Assembly (NCBI GenBank): GCA_964508715.1
Contig: CAZDUX010000036.1
Coordinates: 1-18,186, forward strand
DNA length: 18,186 nt
Origin: JAKALX01 sp964508715
GTDB taxonomy: Bacteria; Chloroflexota; Dehalococcoidia; Tepidiformales; Tepidiformaceae
Direction: 5' to 3'
Position 1 is the first letter of the stretch, and each line of letters starts with the position of its first letter. The translations under genes and the position numbers were made by a program. Of the stretch, positions 4,720-12,537 are shown piece after piece. The notes under the pieces were generated by a model. The model was not told where the DNA came from. It did not search any database and worked only from the letters and a program-made list of their open reading frames with translations.

Positions 4720-5622
4720 ATGAGCGACTCCCCCCGGACGAGCCGCACCTCAGTGCGCGTCGATGCCCAGATGCAGACGGACCTCTCCAAGCGCCCAGAT
4801 TTCGCCAACGTCTTCTCGACGATCCACGACCTCGGCGACCGCTTCTCGAGTTGGGCCCGCTCCGACGTAAGCGTGGTCTCGCCCACGGTCCTGAGAGAGA
4901 AAGGCGCGAGCGCCGCCTCGGTCGCACGGGCGAAGGTGATGTTCTTCCACCGGTTGCTCGTCTTGAGAACGGCGGCGCTCGTCGAAGACGCTGTCCGGAG
5001 CTTGAACGAGTCGCGGCTCGTATCGTTCGCGCTAGCGACGCGCGGCCTGTTGGAGACGGCGGCCTTCGCCGCCTACCACTGCGGGAAGCTGGGCATGACG
5101 GCGGAAGCTGTCACGTTGCCTGAGGATTACGAGGAGCGATTGCGCGCGGCCGTCTTCGCGAGCCGCTTCGATTGGCTTCGGTTCTTCACCGACCACGTAG
5201 CACGGATCGCACTTGTAGACGCATACGATGCCGATCCCCGGAAGCAGGAGCCCGAGGTGAAGGCCGTCAACCCGATCACGGCCCTCGACGCACTCGGTGC
5301 ACGCCTGAAGCCCCAGGTCGAGAAGGCGCGCGGCATCGTGCACCGCGACTACGCACTCCTGTCGGACATCTGCCACCCGTCGGCAGGGAGTCAGCTCCTA
5401 TTCTTCGCCGGCTCTGAGCCCCGGATGAAGGCCGACCTTGTGCCGCCGAGGTTGACTGTGGTCGGCATCGCGGAGCAACTGCTGCCCTGCCTCGCGTACT
5501 CGATGAGTGTGGTGATGGAGGTCCTGGCTGACCTCGAGGAGATCGACGAGAGGCTCGGAAAGCTGCCGGCGACGGCGGTTCCGTCTCCGCCACCCGCCGA
5601 GGGCGCTAGTGCGAGCGAATAG
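4720..5622 (+). CDS. Unrecognised 300-residue helical protein (possibly DUF5677-like)
   Basis: The start at 4720 is chosen because a promoter ends 7 nt upstream and the longer frame (from 4648) begins with arginine-rich, non-protein-like sequence. The protein looks almost wholly alpha-helical. Distinct blocks are LATRGLLETAAFAAYHCGK in the first half and a later HRDYALLSDICHPSAG, with an acidic last helix (VLADLEEIDERLGK) and a low-complexity Pro/Ala tail. The 'R.LLE...' and 'Y..LSD..HP' spacing is reminiscent of DUF5677-type proteins found in defence regions, but I do not recognise it securely. It has no transmembrane segment or obvious catalytic motif. It stands alone, with its own promoter, between the ubiquitin-like operon and the SDH_sah pair. 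Confidence 0.75.
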   Translation: MSDSPRTSRTSVRVDAQMQTDLSKRPDFANVFSTIHDLGDRFSSWARSDVSVVSPTVLREKGASAASVARAKVMFFHRLLVLRTAALVEDAVRSLNESRLVSFALATRGLLETAAFAAYHCGKLGMTAEAVTLPEDYEERLRAAVFASRFDWLRFFTDHVARIALVDAYDADPRKQEPEVKAVNPITALDALGARLKPQVEKARGIVHRDYALLSDICHPSAGSQLLFFAGSEPRMKADLVPPRLTVVGIAEQLLPCLAYSMSVVMEVLADLEEIDERLGKLPATAVPSPPPAEGASASE

Positions 5623-5683
5623 CCCCCGCCGCCCCATGGGCTCACGGCCCGACGTGCACCTGCCGATGACCTCATCGCGGGGC

Positions 5684-5721
5684 TTCACCGGCGCACGCTG
5701 ACCATGTACTCTGTAGGAGTA
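5684..5721 (+). promoter_or_regulatory. Promoter with overlapping dyad before the SDH_sah pair
   Basis: TTCACC (5684-5689), 17-nt spacer, TACTCT (5707-5712). The inverted repeat TACTC-TGTAG-GAGTA (5707-5721) covers the -10 and the start-site side, a position that would let a bound protein block transcription. The leader is about 25 nt, ending in a GGAGG ribosome site. Confidence 0.5.
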
Positions 5722-5745
5722 GGCCCTGTCCTGGAGGGGGACCCC

Positions 5746-5937
5746 ATGCCGCGCAAACCACATCGAGCCGTGACAGAGCAGGAAGTGCGGAAGTTGCAGA
5801 AGGCAGCCGCCGAACAGCCCGGCGTGAAGGAGCTACTCGAGGTGCACCGGCGCAACGATCAAGTGCTTCAGGCGGTCTCCTTCATCGCCCGCGAGGACCG
5901 GATCTTTGTCTCCACCTTTACCGACAGCACCAGCTAG
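5746..5937 (+). CDS. Small 63-residue protein encoded before the SDH_sah protease
   Basis: The ATG at 5746 follows GGAGGGGG at good spacing; an upstream in-frame ATG at 5704 lies in the promoter and is rejected. The protein is basic at the start (MPRKPHR), then one long charged helix (about 9-37: TEQEVRKLQKAAAEQPGVKELLEV), and ends with a hydrophobic strand-like segment (VLQAVSFIA) and FVSTFTDSTS. I see no known domain. The gene ends 8 nt before the protease gene, so they form one operon. It might be an adaptor, inhibitor or substrate-presenting partner of the protease; this is inference from pairing and size. Confidence 0.72.
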   Translation: MPRKPHRAVTEQEVRKLQKAAAEQPGVKELLEVHRRNDQVLQAVSFIAREDRIFVSTFTDSTS

Positions 5938-5945
5938 TACCGTCG

Positions 5946-6959
5946 ATGCCGGACTGGGGGGAGATCCTCAAGGAGTTGGCCGCGTCCGTCGGACCGCACG
6001 GCCCAGACAACGACAGCGTCCGTCGAAAGTACCTCCGCGAGCTCGCGGCCTATACCAAGCGAGACACGATTCTCTACGCCACGCGCTGGATCAGCGCGGA
6101 TGCCGATGCGTCGCTGGTGTCAATTGGGGAAGAGGACATCCACGGCTTTATGGCGGTGATGCGGGGCCTCCGCAGCCGCAAGCTGGACCTCATCCTCCAC
6201 AGCCCAGGCGGATCGGCCGAGGCGGCCGAGGCGATCGTCACGTACCTTAGGACGCGGTTCGACCACATCCGCGTCATCATTCCGATGTCGGCCATGTCGG
6301 CGGCGACGATGATTGCTTGTGCCGCTGACGAGATCATCATGGGCTCGCACTCGTTCCTGGGCCCCATCGATCCCCAGCTGATTGGTCCTTCGGGATCGAT
6401 CGCGGCACAGGCCGTACTGGACCAATTCGAACTCGCGAAGCAGGAGTGCAAGGACCCGAAGCTGCTGGGTGCGTGGGCACCGATGCTCGCGCGTTACGGG
6501 CCGGCTCTCCTGATGCAGTGCAAGAACGCCTTGAGGTTGTCGGAAGACCTTGTGTGCGAGTGGCTGAAGACGTGGATGTTCAGCGGCCGAAGGAACGCGG
6601 CGCGCGCAGCACGCGCTACCGCGAAGACGCTCGCGAACCACAAGGAGTTCCGGAGTCACGGCCGGCACATCTCCATCGCCAAGGCTCAGTCGATGGGACT
6701 GAACGCCATCGCGCTGGAGTCGGACACTACCCTGCAGGAACTCGTCCTCTCGGTCTTCCACGCGACGACGCAGACATTCGACCAGAAGCCGGTCGGCAAG
6801 ATCATCGAGAACCACCTCGGGAAGGCGTACGTGAAGATCAACCAGCAGGTCCAGTTCACGTTGCCCATTCCGATTCCCCAGCAGCCTCCAATCGCCTCGC
6901 CTCCGCCGCCCGCAGTTCAGCCACCCGCAGAACTCGTGGACGAGCCGTCGAGTCCTTAG
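5946..6959 (+). CDS. SDH_sah-type serine protease (ClpP/crotonase fold)
   Basis: The 337-residue protein matches the 'serine dehydrogenase proteinase' family (SDH_sah, a ClpP/SppA relative). LILHSPGGSAEAAEAIVTYL (83-102) is the oxyanion-hole region, IPMSAMSAATMIACAADEI (112-130) contains the likely nucleophile Ser118, and GSHSFLGPIDPQL (133-145) follows as in this family. The middle and C-terminal parts are helical. The last 28 or so residues are proline-rich and probably disordered. There is no signal peptide or membrane helix, so it should act in the cytoplasm, unlike SppA. The start lacks a good ribosome site and probably depends on coupling to the 63-residue gene. Such proteases are plausible effectors in defence islands, but no target is evident. 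Confidence 0.85.
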   Translation: MPDWGEILKELAASVGPHGPDNDSVRRKYLRELAAYTKRDTILYATRWISADADASLVSIGEEDIHGFMAVMRGLRSRKLDLILHSPGGSAEAAEAIVTYLRTRFDHIRVIIPMSAMSAATMIACAADEIIMGSHSFLGPIDPQLIGPSGSIAAQAVLDQFELAKQECKDPKLLGAWAPMLARYGPALLMQCKNALRLSEDLVCEWLKTWMFSGRRNAARAARATAKTLANHKEFRSHGRHISIAKAQSMGLNAIALESDTTLQELVLSVFHATTQTFDQKPVGKIIENHLGKAYVKINQQVQFTLPIPIPQQPPIASPPPPAVQPPAELVDEPSSP

Positions 6960-6968
6960 GGGCGCGCA

Positions 6969-6985
6969 GCGCGGATTACCCGCGC
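6969..6985 (+). terminator. Short hairpin after the SDH_sah gene
   Basis: GCGCGG (6969-6974), loop ATTAC, CCGCGC (6980-6985) lies 9 nt after the stop codon. The location suits a terminator, but there is no T-run. The rest of the gap to 7247 shows no gene; AT-richer sequence around 7110-7145 may hold the next promoter, without a clear pair of boxes. Confidence 0.4.
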
Positions 6986-7247
6986 CGCTCTCAGCGTTCC
7001 GTGTCCCAGAATTCGAGGGGCCAGGTCTCCTACGGCGCCGTGGCTGAGTAGCGCGAGCCGAGCTCGACCGGCTGGCGACTATCGTGAGACAAGTGCTCGC
7101 CCCCCTAGTCGGTTATCGCGCTTTGTGGTTTACTACTAGCATCCCCGTCGAGCCCAGGCACATATCCCTCGGGGTTGTTGAGGAGCCAGGTTCGCATTCG
7201 CTCCACTACGGGGAACGAATCGCGATTACTTCTCCTGGGATGAGATC

Positions 7248-8096
7248 GTGGCCCCCACACGAGAGAGCGCAGTCCTCGCTCGATTCCCGGAACTTGCAGC
7301 CCAGTTCGACAAGCACGGCCTCCTTCACATCTCGGACGAGATGGAGCTTAGGACAGGCGGCATCATCTACCATGGCCATGTGCTGCACTACCATCAGGGG
7401 CTGCGCCGGGGCTTCTCGTCCAACCCGAACTTCGACTTCCTTGAGCTCTTCCTGCGGTATCGCAAGGCCTCAGCGGGCCTGAACACCTTCCGGATCGGCA
7501 TCGACCATCGGCGGCTGATGGAGGCTCGCTTCTACAACGAGGAGTGCGAGCGGGATCACTGGTACGGCGCGCTGTTCGATCGCGAGCGACTCGATGACCG
7601 GAACGATGTCGGTTTGACGTCGTTCGTCCGTACCCAGCCCTCTCCGCTCGACTTCTTCTTCGGCAAACTCGACCGCACCGAAGTGTTCAGAAGCGTGAAG
7701 GGTGACGTGAAGACGTTCGAGATTGAGGAGCTGATCAACGCCGCGCAGATGGGCGGGGAGTTTGTGCGCAACCGTTACGTCCACGCCGAGCGGGACATGC
7801 GGATGGGCTCGTTTCGGCACTTTGATGGCGCCGTCAAGGTCTACATCGGGAACCAGTATGCGGAGCGGATGGCAAGCAAGCTCCCGCACAAGGACAGCCA
7901 CAAGAAGCTGAAAGTGTTCCGGATCGACGGAGACATAGACGCTAAGGCATGGATCAACCTCACCCTGCTCTTCTTCAGGGGCAACGAGCTCGTCTTGGAG
8001 TACTTCGACCCGCAGCAGTACCAGGAGCAGTTCGGTCCCGAGATAGCTCGCTATCAGCAGCTCGTGGCCGCCGGCGCACTCACGCACCGGCATTGA
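7248..8096 (+). CDS. Unrecognised 282-residue protein upstream of the methyltransferase-nuclease
   Basis: The only usable start is the GTG at 7248; the frame is open back to a stop at 7179-7181 without another start codon, and no strong ribosome site is visible. The protein is soluble, mixed alpha/beta and rich in aromatic residues and histidines. Distinct stretches include GGIIYHGHVLHYHQG near residues 37-51, IGIDHRRLMEARFYNEECER, a FRHFDGAVKVYIG strand pair, and FFRGNELVLEYFDPQQYQEQF near the end. I recognise no family. Its stop codon lies inside the -35 of the next gene's promoter, so the two genes are adjacent and same-strand, and it may be an accessory to the restriction-like enzyme or a separate system. 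Confidence 0.72.
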   Translation: MAPTRESAVLARFPELAAQFDKHGLLHISDEMELRTGGIIYHGHVLHYHQGLRRGFSSNPNFDFLELFLRYRKASAGLNTFRIGIDHRRLMEARFYNEECERDHWYGALFDRERLDDRNDVGLTSFVRTQPSPLDFFFGKLDRTEVFRSVKGDVKTFEIEELINAAQMGGEFVRNRYVHAERDMRMGSFRHFDGAVKVYIGNQYAERMASKLPHKDSHKKLKVFRIDGDIDAKAWINLTLLFFRGNELVLEYFDPQQYQEQFGPEIARYQQLVAAGALTHRH

Positions 8097-8120
8097 CGGT
8101 GGCAGTGCGCCTGTTATTCT
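8093..8120 (+). promoter_or_regulatory. Promoter of the methyltransferase-nuclease gene
   Basis: TTGACG (8093-8098), 16-nt spacer, TATTCT (8115-8120): one of the best sigma-70-type matches in the window. The -35 overlaps the stop codon of the preceding gene. The leader to the start region is about 70-90 nt. Confidence 0.65.
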
Positions 8121-8186
8121 CTGCGGTGCCATGTCGTTAGGTAGACATGAGGCACGTCGACCTGCCGCCACGTTTCGGAAGTTCAC

Positions 8187-8191
8187 GGAGG
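8187..8191 (+). promoter_or_regulatory. Ribosome binding site pointing at an in-frame ATC
   Basis: GGAGG is the only good Shine-Dalgarno site before the methyltransferase frame. It lies 22 nt from the ATG at 8214 but 7 nt from an in-frame ATC at 8199 (I/M-S-P-R-R-M-D). Either a rare ATC start is used, or translation begins at ATG 8214 with a distant site. Confidence 0.4.
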
Positions 8192-8213
8192 ATCCGCCAT
8201 CAGTCCCCGCCGA

Positions 8214-11200
8214 ATGGACTCGACGCCTGCGGCAGGTACGCACTCCGCCAACGAGTTGTCGGCGCTCACGGCCCGGCTTCGCCAGAAACTGTACCCGGCC
8301 CGCTCAGAGGAGGATCTGCGCGTCGGGATGGAGTTCATCATCCGCGATGCGCTCCCCGAGCTGCCAGCCGCCCGCTACGAGAAGGCGATCCGGACCGCGA
8401 CGTTCCAGGGACGGGCCGACGCGGTGCACCAGGCGCTGGTCATCGAGTACGAGAAGCCCGGTTCGATGCGCCGGGCACCGAAGGTCGCCGAGGCCGTCCA
8501 ACAAGTCTGCGACTACCTGACGAGCCTCCGGCTGGGTGATCACGAAGCCGCAGGGACCGTCCGGCTTGCCGACGCCGGACCCGATGAGGTGGTGCTGTCG
8601 CCCGAGGACGAAGAGAAGCTTGCCGGCGGTGTTGGCGTGGCCACCGACGGCAGCCGGTTCGTGTTCGTTCAGCGTCGCGCGGGACGCTGGCTGCGCGAGG
8701 AGCAGGCCCTCGACGAGGACACCGTCGAGAAGCTCCTCGTCTGGCTCCGGGCGACTGATCGCAAGGACCTCAGCCCCGAGAACCTCATCGCGGACTTCGG
8801 CCCGCAGAGCGAAACCGCGCGCACATTGGTCCGGCGCTTTGCGCTCCTTGTCCAGAGCGGCGAACATGTCAAGGCCCAAGTCATCTTCGAGGAGTGGCGG
8901 CGGATCTTCGGCATTGTCTACGGCACCGAGCAGCTCCAGCGAGCCCGACGGGATCCGGACACACAGACGCTCGCCGACGCATATCACCTCGAGCTGGGTG
9001 TCGACTTCCCGGTCCTGCTCTTCGCCGTGCACACCTACTACGCCCTGCTCATGAAGTTGCTGGTCACGGAGCTGATCGTCTCACAGGGCGGCATCGCGGC
9101 CAGCTTCCTGGCTGGCCTGGCGCGCCGGAGCCTTCGCGCTCAGCTCCGAGAGTTGGAGGCCGGAGACATCCTTCGACGGCAGGACATCAGCAACGCGATC
9201 GAACAGGACTTCTTCGGCTGGTACCCGGAGGCGTGGTCGCCCGAGCTCAATGATGAGCTCTGGGCGTTCGTCGAGCGGCTCAAGGGCTACGACATTGGCA
9301 CGTTCGTGCTGCGCCCGGATCGAGCGCGCGACCTCCTGAAGGACCTCTACCACGGGCTGATTCCGGAGGCCGTCCGGCACGCGCTGGGCGAGTACTACAC
9401 CCCTGACTGGCTGGCCGAGCACACGCTCGATCTCGCTGGCTACGACGGAGACCCTTCCGCCCGTCTGCTCGACCCGTCCTGCGGGTCCGGCACCTTCTTG
9501 GTGCTGGCCCTGCAGCGTGTGCGGCGGTGGCTGACCGATCATGCGATCGAATGGGCGGATCCCGCCAAGCGGGCAGAAGCGGTAGAACTCGTCCGACGGA
9601 ACGTCGTTGGATTCGATCTCAACCCGCTGGCAGTCATCGCCTCGCGCACGAACTACTTGTTTGCGCTCGGCCCACTGCTGCGATTTAGGGCGCCGGGTGC
9701 CCAGTTCGAGATCCCGATCTTCCTCACCGACTCGGTGCTCCTGCCGGGGAGAGCCGAGGAGCAGACCAACCTCTTCGGGCAGGACTCGGTTCCGTTCCCG
9801 ATGTCCGTGGGCGTGTTCCACCTGCCAACGAGAGTCGTCCAAGCGCGCCGCGTCCCGGAGCTGATGAACCTCCTGCACGAGAGCATCGCGCAGAAGCACA
9901 CCCGGGCCGCATTCGTCCGGACAGTGACCCAGCAACTCGAGTTGCCCGCCACCGGCGCCGACGATCCGGCGCTCGAGCGGCTCTTTGACGTCATGCAGGA
10001 ACTCGACCGGCAAGGCAAGAACGGCGTCTGGGCCAAGCTGATTCGAAACCGTTACGCCGCACTGCTCTACCACGAGTACTTCGACTTCGTGGTCGGCAAC
10101 CCCCCGCACGTGAACTGGGAGGCCCTGACCGAGGACTGGCGCGAAGCTGCCGAGGGCGCCTACCGCCACTACGGGCTGTTCTCCCTCAGTGGACTGGAAA
10201 GTCGGCACGGCGGTGGCAAGAAGGACATCGCCGCACTGTTCACGTACGCCGTCACCGACCACTTCCTCAAGCGCGGCGGTGTGCTGGCGCTGATCGTCCA
10301 TGTCTCCCTCTTCAAGACCTCCGGCGCCGGCGAGGGCTATCGCCGGTTCCAGTTGGGTAACGATCTCCATCTCGGGATCACCGAGGCGCACGACTTCAAG
10401 AGCTTCCAACCCTTCCAAACGCACGCCGAGGTGCGCATCAAGACGCGCACGCTCAGCTTCCGCGCCGTCAAGGGGGAGAGGACCGTCTATCCACTCCGGT
10501 ACATGGTCTGGAGCAAGACCGCGCGCGGCCACATCCCAGGTGGGCTGCCCTGGCGGGAGGCTAGTGCAGTGCTCGAGGCGGAGGAGATGGTCGCGACGCC
10601 ACTTCGTGGCACGTCATCCGAGGGCTGGACGACGCCCTGGCTGACGGTCCCACGGGCTCAGGTGGCGCGCTGCAGGAAGGTGATCGCGCCGATCGGCTAC
10701 GTGCCGCACTACCACGGTCGTGCCGGCGTGAACTCGGGAGGGCTCAACAGCGCCTACTTCGTCGAGGTCCTCGAATGGAATCCAAACGGAACGGCGAAGA
10801 TCCGCAATCTACATGATTCCGGCAAGATCAAGGTCCCGTCCGTCACGGCCACGATTGAGAGCCGACTGCTTCATCCTGTGCTCCGAGGCCGCGACGTGGC
10901 CAGGTGGCACCATGCATACGTTCACCACATTCTCATGATGCAGGATGTGAACACCCAGAAGGGATACGCCGAGGAGTGGTTGCAGCAGGAGTGCCCGCTC
11001 GCTTGGGCCTACTTCAAGCGCTTCGAGAAGCTCCTGCGTGCGCGCAAAGCGTTTCAGAAGTTCTTCGACCCGAATCGCGACCCATTCTACTCGATGTACA
11101 ACGTCACGACCGACACCTTCGCTCTGTTCAAGGTGTGTTGGATGGACGTGTCGGCAACCATGAAGGCCACTGTGCTCGAAGTGCGGGGCGACGAGGCGTT

Positions 11201-11507
11201 AACGATCCCAGAGCACAAGCTCATGTTTATTGGCGTCAGCAATGCGAACGAGGCGCACTACCTTGCGGCAGTGTTGAACAGCCACATTGTCGCCTCGACA
11301 ATCTCGGGCTACGCCGTGGACAACAGCATCTCCACGCACCCCATTGAGAACATCGTCATACCCGCATACGACGGCGATAACGCACTCCACAGCCACCTGA
11401 GTCAGCTATCACGGGAGGCTCACGAGGGGGCCGCTAGGCAGGATGAGCGGGTGGTGCGGGCTACCCAGAAGGCAATTGACAAGGTAGTAACCGGGCTCTG
11501 GAAGTGA
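8214..11507 (+). CDS. Type IIG-like fused nuclease and N6-adenine DNA methyltransferase
   Basis: This 1097-residue protein combines restriction and modification in one chain. Residues about 35-110 look like a PD-(D/E)XK nuclease: RADAVHQALVIEYEKPG has Asp69 and Glu78-Tyr-Glu80-Lys81, an ExE form like that of BamHI rather than the usual ExK. A helical connector follows. Motif I DPSCGSGTF (about 420) binds S-adenosylmethionine, and NPPHVNW (629-635) is the motif IV of N6-adenine, gamma-type enzymes such as Eco57I relatives; the usual Tyr after NPP is His here. The C-terminal 350 or so residues should be the target-recognition domain. No separate specificity or restriction subunit is nearby, consistent with type IIG. 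It ends 17 nt from the convergent HEAGH gene. It could instead be a methylation-only or BREX-like enzyme. Confidence 0.87.
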   Translation: MDSTPAAGTHSANELSALTARLRQKLYPARSEEDLRVGMEFIIRDALPELPAARYEKAIRTATFQGRADAVHQALVIEYEKPGSMRRAPKVAEAVQQVCDYLTSLRLGDHEAAGTVRLADAGPDEVVLSPEDEEKLAGGVGVATDGSRFVFVQRRAGRWLREEQALDEDTVEKLLVWLRATDRKDLSPENLIADFGPQSETARTLVRRFALLVQSGEHVKAQVIFEEWRRIFGIVYGTEQLQRARRDPDTQTLADAYHLELGVDFPVLLFAVHTYYALLMKLLVTELIVSQGGIAASFLAGLARRSLRAQLRELEAGDILRRQDISNAIEQDFFGWYPEAWSPELNDELWAFVERLKGYDIGTFVLRPDRARDLLKDLYHGLIPEAVRHALGEYYTPDWLAEHTLDLAGYDGDPSARLLDPSCGSGTFLVLALQRVRRWLTDHAIEWADPAKRAEAVELVRRNVVGFDLNPLAVIASRTNYLFALGPLLRFRAPGAQFEIPIFLTDSVLLPGRAEEQTNLFGQDSVPFPMSVGVFHLPTRVVQARRVPELMNLLHESIAQKHTRAAFVRTVTQQLELPATGADDPALERLFDVMQELDRQGKNGVWAKLIRNRYAALLYHEYFDFVVGNPPHVNWEALTEDWREAAEGAYRHYGLFSLSGLESRHGGGKKDIAALFTYAVTDHFLKRGGVLALIVHVSLFKTSGAGEGYRRFQLGNDLHLGITEAHDFKSFQPFQTHAEVRIKTRTLSFRAVKGERTVYPLRYMVWSKTARGHIPGGLPWREASAVLEAEEMVATPLRGTSSEGWTTPWLTVPRAQVARCRKVIAPIGYVPHYHGRAGVNSGGLNSAYFVEVLEWNPNGTAKIRNLHDSGKIKVPSVTATIESRLLHPVLRGRDVARWHHAYVHHILMMQDVNTQKGYAEEWLQQECPLAWAYFKRFEKLLRARKAFQKFFDPNRDPFYSMYNVTTDTFALFKVCWMDVSATMKATVLEVRGDEALTIPEHKLMFIGVSNANEAHYLAAVLNSHIVASTISGYAVDNSISTHPIENIVIPAYDGDNALHSHLSQLSREAHEGAARQDERVVRATQKAIDKVVTGLWK

Positions 11508-11524
11508 GGCATCGCATGCATGGT

Positions 11525-11776
11525 TCAGCTCAGGAGCGAGAGCAGTTCAGCCTCATCCAATGCTCCACACGCAAGAATAGCCTCGGCCAACATGAGCAAC
11601 CTGTCTCTCAGCGGTCGGAGTGCATCGAGTACGTCGAGTTCCATCAGGAGAGTATTGGTCCCAGATGCCGGAACCAATACGGAGAGAACACGGCGGCCAT
11701 CCTTGCGGGCCAGGAGGATGTGTCCAGCTTCGTGAGTCGCGCGTCGTCTGCGGTGCGCGTGGCCGTCATTCGTCAC
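11525..11776 (-). CDS. Minimal HEAGH-motif protein (M41-like zinc site), third gene of the TcmP operon
   Basis: The 83-residue protein starts at the GTG at 11776, preceded by GAGG at 5 nt. It contains THEAGHILLARKDGRRV (14-30). HEAGH (15-19) is the zinc-binding helix typical of FtsH-type M41 peptidases ('HEAGHALVA'), followed by a strand LSVLVP and a helical end (LLMLAEAILACGALDEAELL). There is no AAA ATPase domain and no clear third zinc ligand beyond acidic residues in the last helix (Asp74, Glu75 or Glu77). It lies 38 nt after the three-Cys-motif gene on the same strand, so it is probably part of that operon. The protein could be a stripped-down protease, an inactive binding module, or the remains of a longer gene. 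No start exists between the upstream stop and this GTG. Confidence 0.62.
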   Translation of the reverse strand: MTNDGHAHRRRRATHEAGHILLARKDGRRVLSVLVPASGTNTLLMELDVLDALRPLRDRLLMLAEAILACGALDEAELLSLLS

Positions 11777-11814
11777 TAATACCTCGCGAGGGGCGATCCC
11801 GGCGTCGCCAACAC

Positions 11815-12537
11815 TCAGACTGCCTGGAGCGCGCGCGGCATCTCGTCAAAGGTGCGGCCATTGAGAGTGCGGCCTGTCTCGTGCTTTCTGACGCCACCCC
11901 ACTGCTTAAAAAAGAACGGAGTCTTCGCGCGAGTGCACTGAGCGTGGATCTCCGTTACCCATTCTGGCTTCATGGGCCGCGCGCCCGGGCCCGATTCGCC
12001 CCCTACGATCACCCAGTGGATACCCCTGAGGGGCAGCTTCGGAATGGGGCCAATCAGTGGCTCAACGGAGAGAAACCTGATCTTCGCAGGGACCTCCCGG
12101 AGCAGTTCAGCCCGAAAAGCATAGGCCTGATTCTCGACGCTCACCCCCATCCACACATTGCGAGGCCATGAGAGCGAGCTCGAGAGCTCCGTGAGGCGCT
12201 GAGCTCGCTTGGTCAGAACCTGAAACTGGTGTTGTGGGCACGCGCGCATTGTCGCGAATACCTGCTGAATGAACTCAAGGGGTACCTTCTCGTGAAAGAG
12301 ATCGGACATCGAGTTTACGAAGATTCGCCGCGGTGCCTTCCAAGCTAGGGGAAGATTCAGCCGCCCAGGCCAGAGCCGAAGATCAAATCCCTGTTCGAAG
12401 TGGTGTCCTGGGATGCCCCGCCAGCGCTCCGCAAAGGTGAGTGCATAGCAGTTCTTGCAGCCCGGGCTGATCTTCGTGCACCCCGTTACCGGGTTCCAGG
12501 TCGCATCCGTCCATTCAATCCTCGAGCGGTCGCTCAT
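11815..12537 (-). CDS. Three-Cys-motif protein, phage Gp37/Gp68 family (DUF5131)
   Basis: The 240-residue protein begins MSDRSRIEWTDATWNP and carries GCTKISPGCKNCYA, i.e. Cys20, Cys27 and Cys30 in a C-x6-C-x2-C pattern, the hallmark of the phage Gp37/Gp68 family. The pattern suggests an iron-sulfur, radical-SAM-like site, although spacing differs from the classical CxxxCxxC. Later family blocks are visible: IFVNSMSDLFH, QVLTKRAQR, WMGVSVEN, FLSVEPLIGP and WVIVGGESGPGARPM, with FFFKQWGG near the end. The length is normal. It overlaps the stop of the TcmP gene by 4 nt (ATGA), so the two are translated together, matching the known pairing of these families. Catalytic substrate unknown. Confidence 0.92.
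   Translation of the reverse strand: MSDRSRIEWTDATWNPVTGCTKISPGCKNCYALTFAERWRGIPGHHFEQGFDLRLWPGRLNLPLAWKAPRRIFVNSMSDLFHEKVPLEFIQQVFATMRACPQHQFQVLTKRAQRLTELSSSLSWPRNVWMGVSVENQAYAFRAELLREVPAKIRFLSVEPLIGPIPKLPLRGIHWVIVGGESGPGARPMKPEWVTEIHAQCTRAKTPFFFKQWGGVRKHETGRTLNGRTFDEMPRALQAV

Noticed and set aside
9081..10532. 483-codon minus-strand frame inside the methyltransferase gene
   Set aside because: It lies wholly opposite the SAM-binding and NPP motifs of a clear plus-strand gene; composition is shadow-like.
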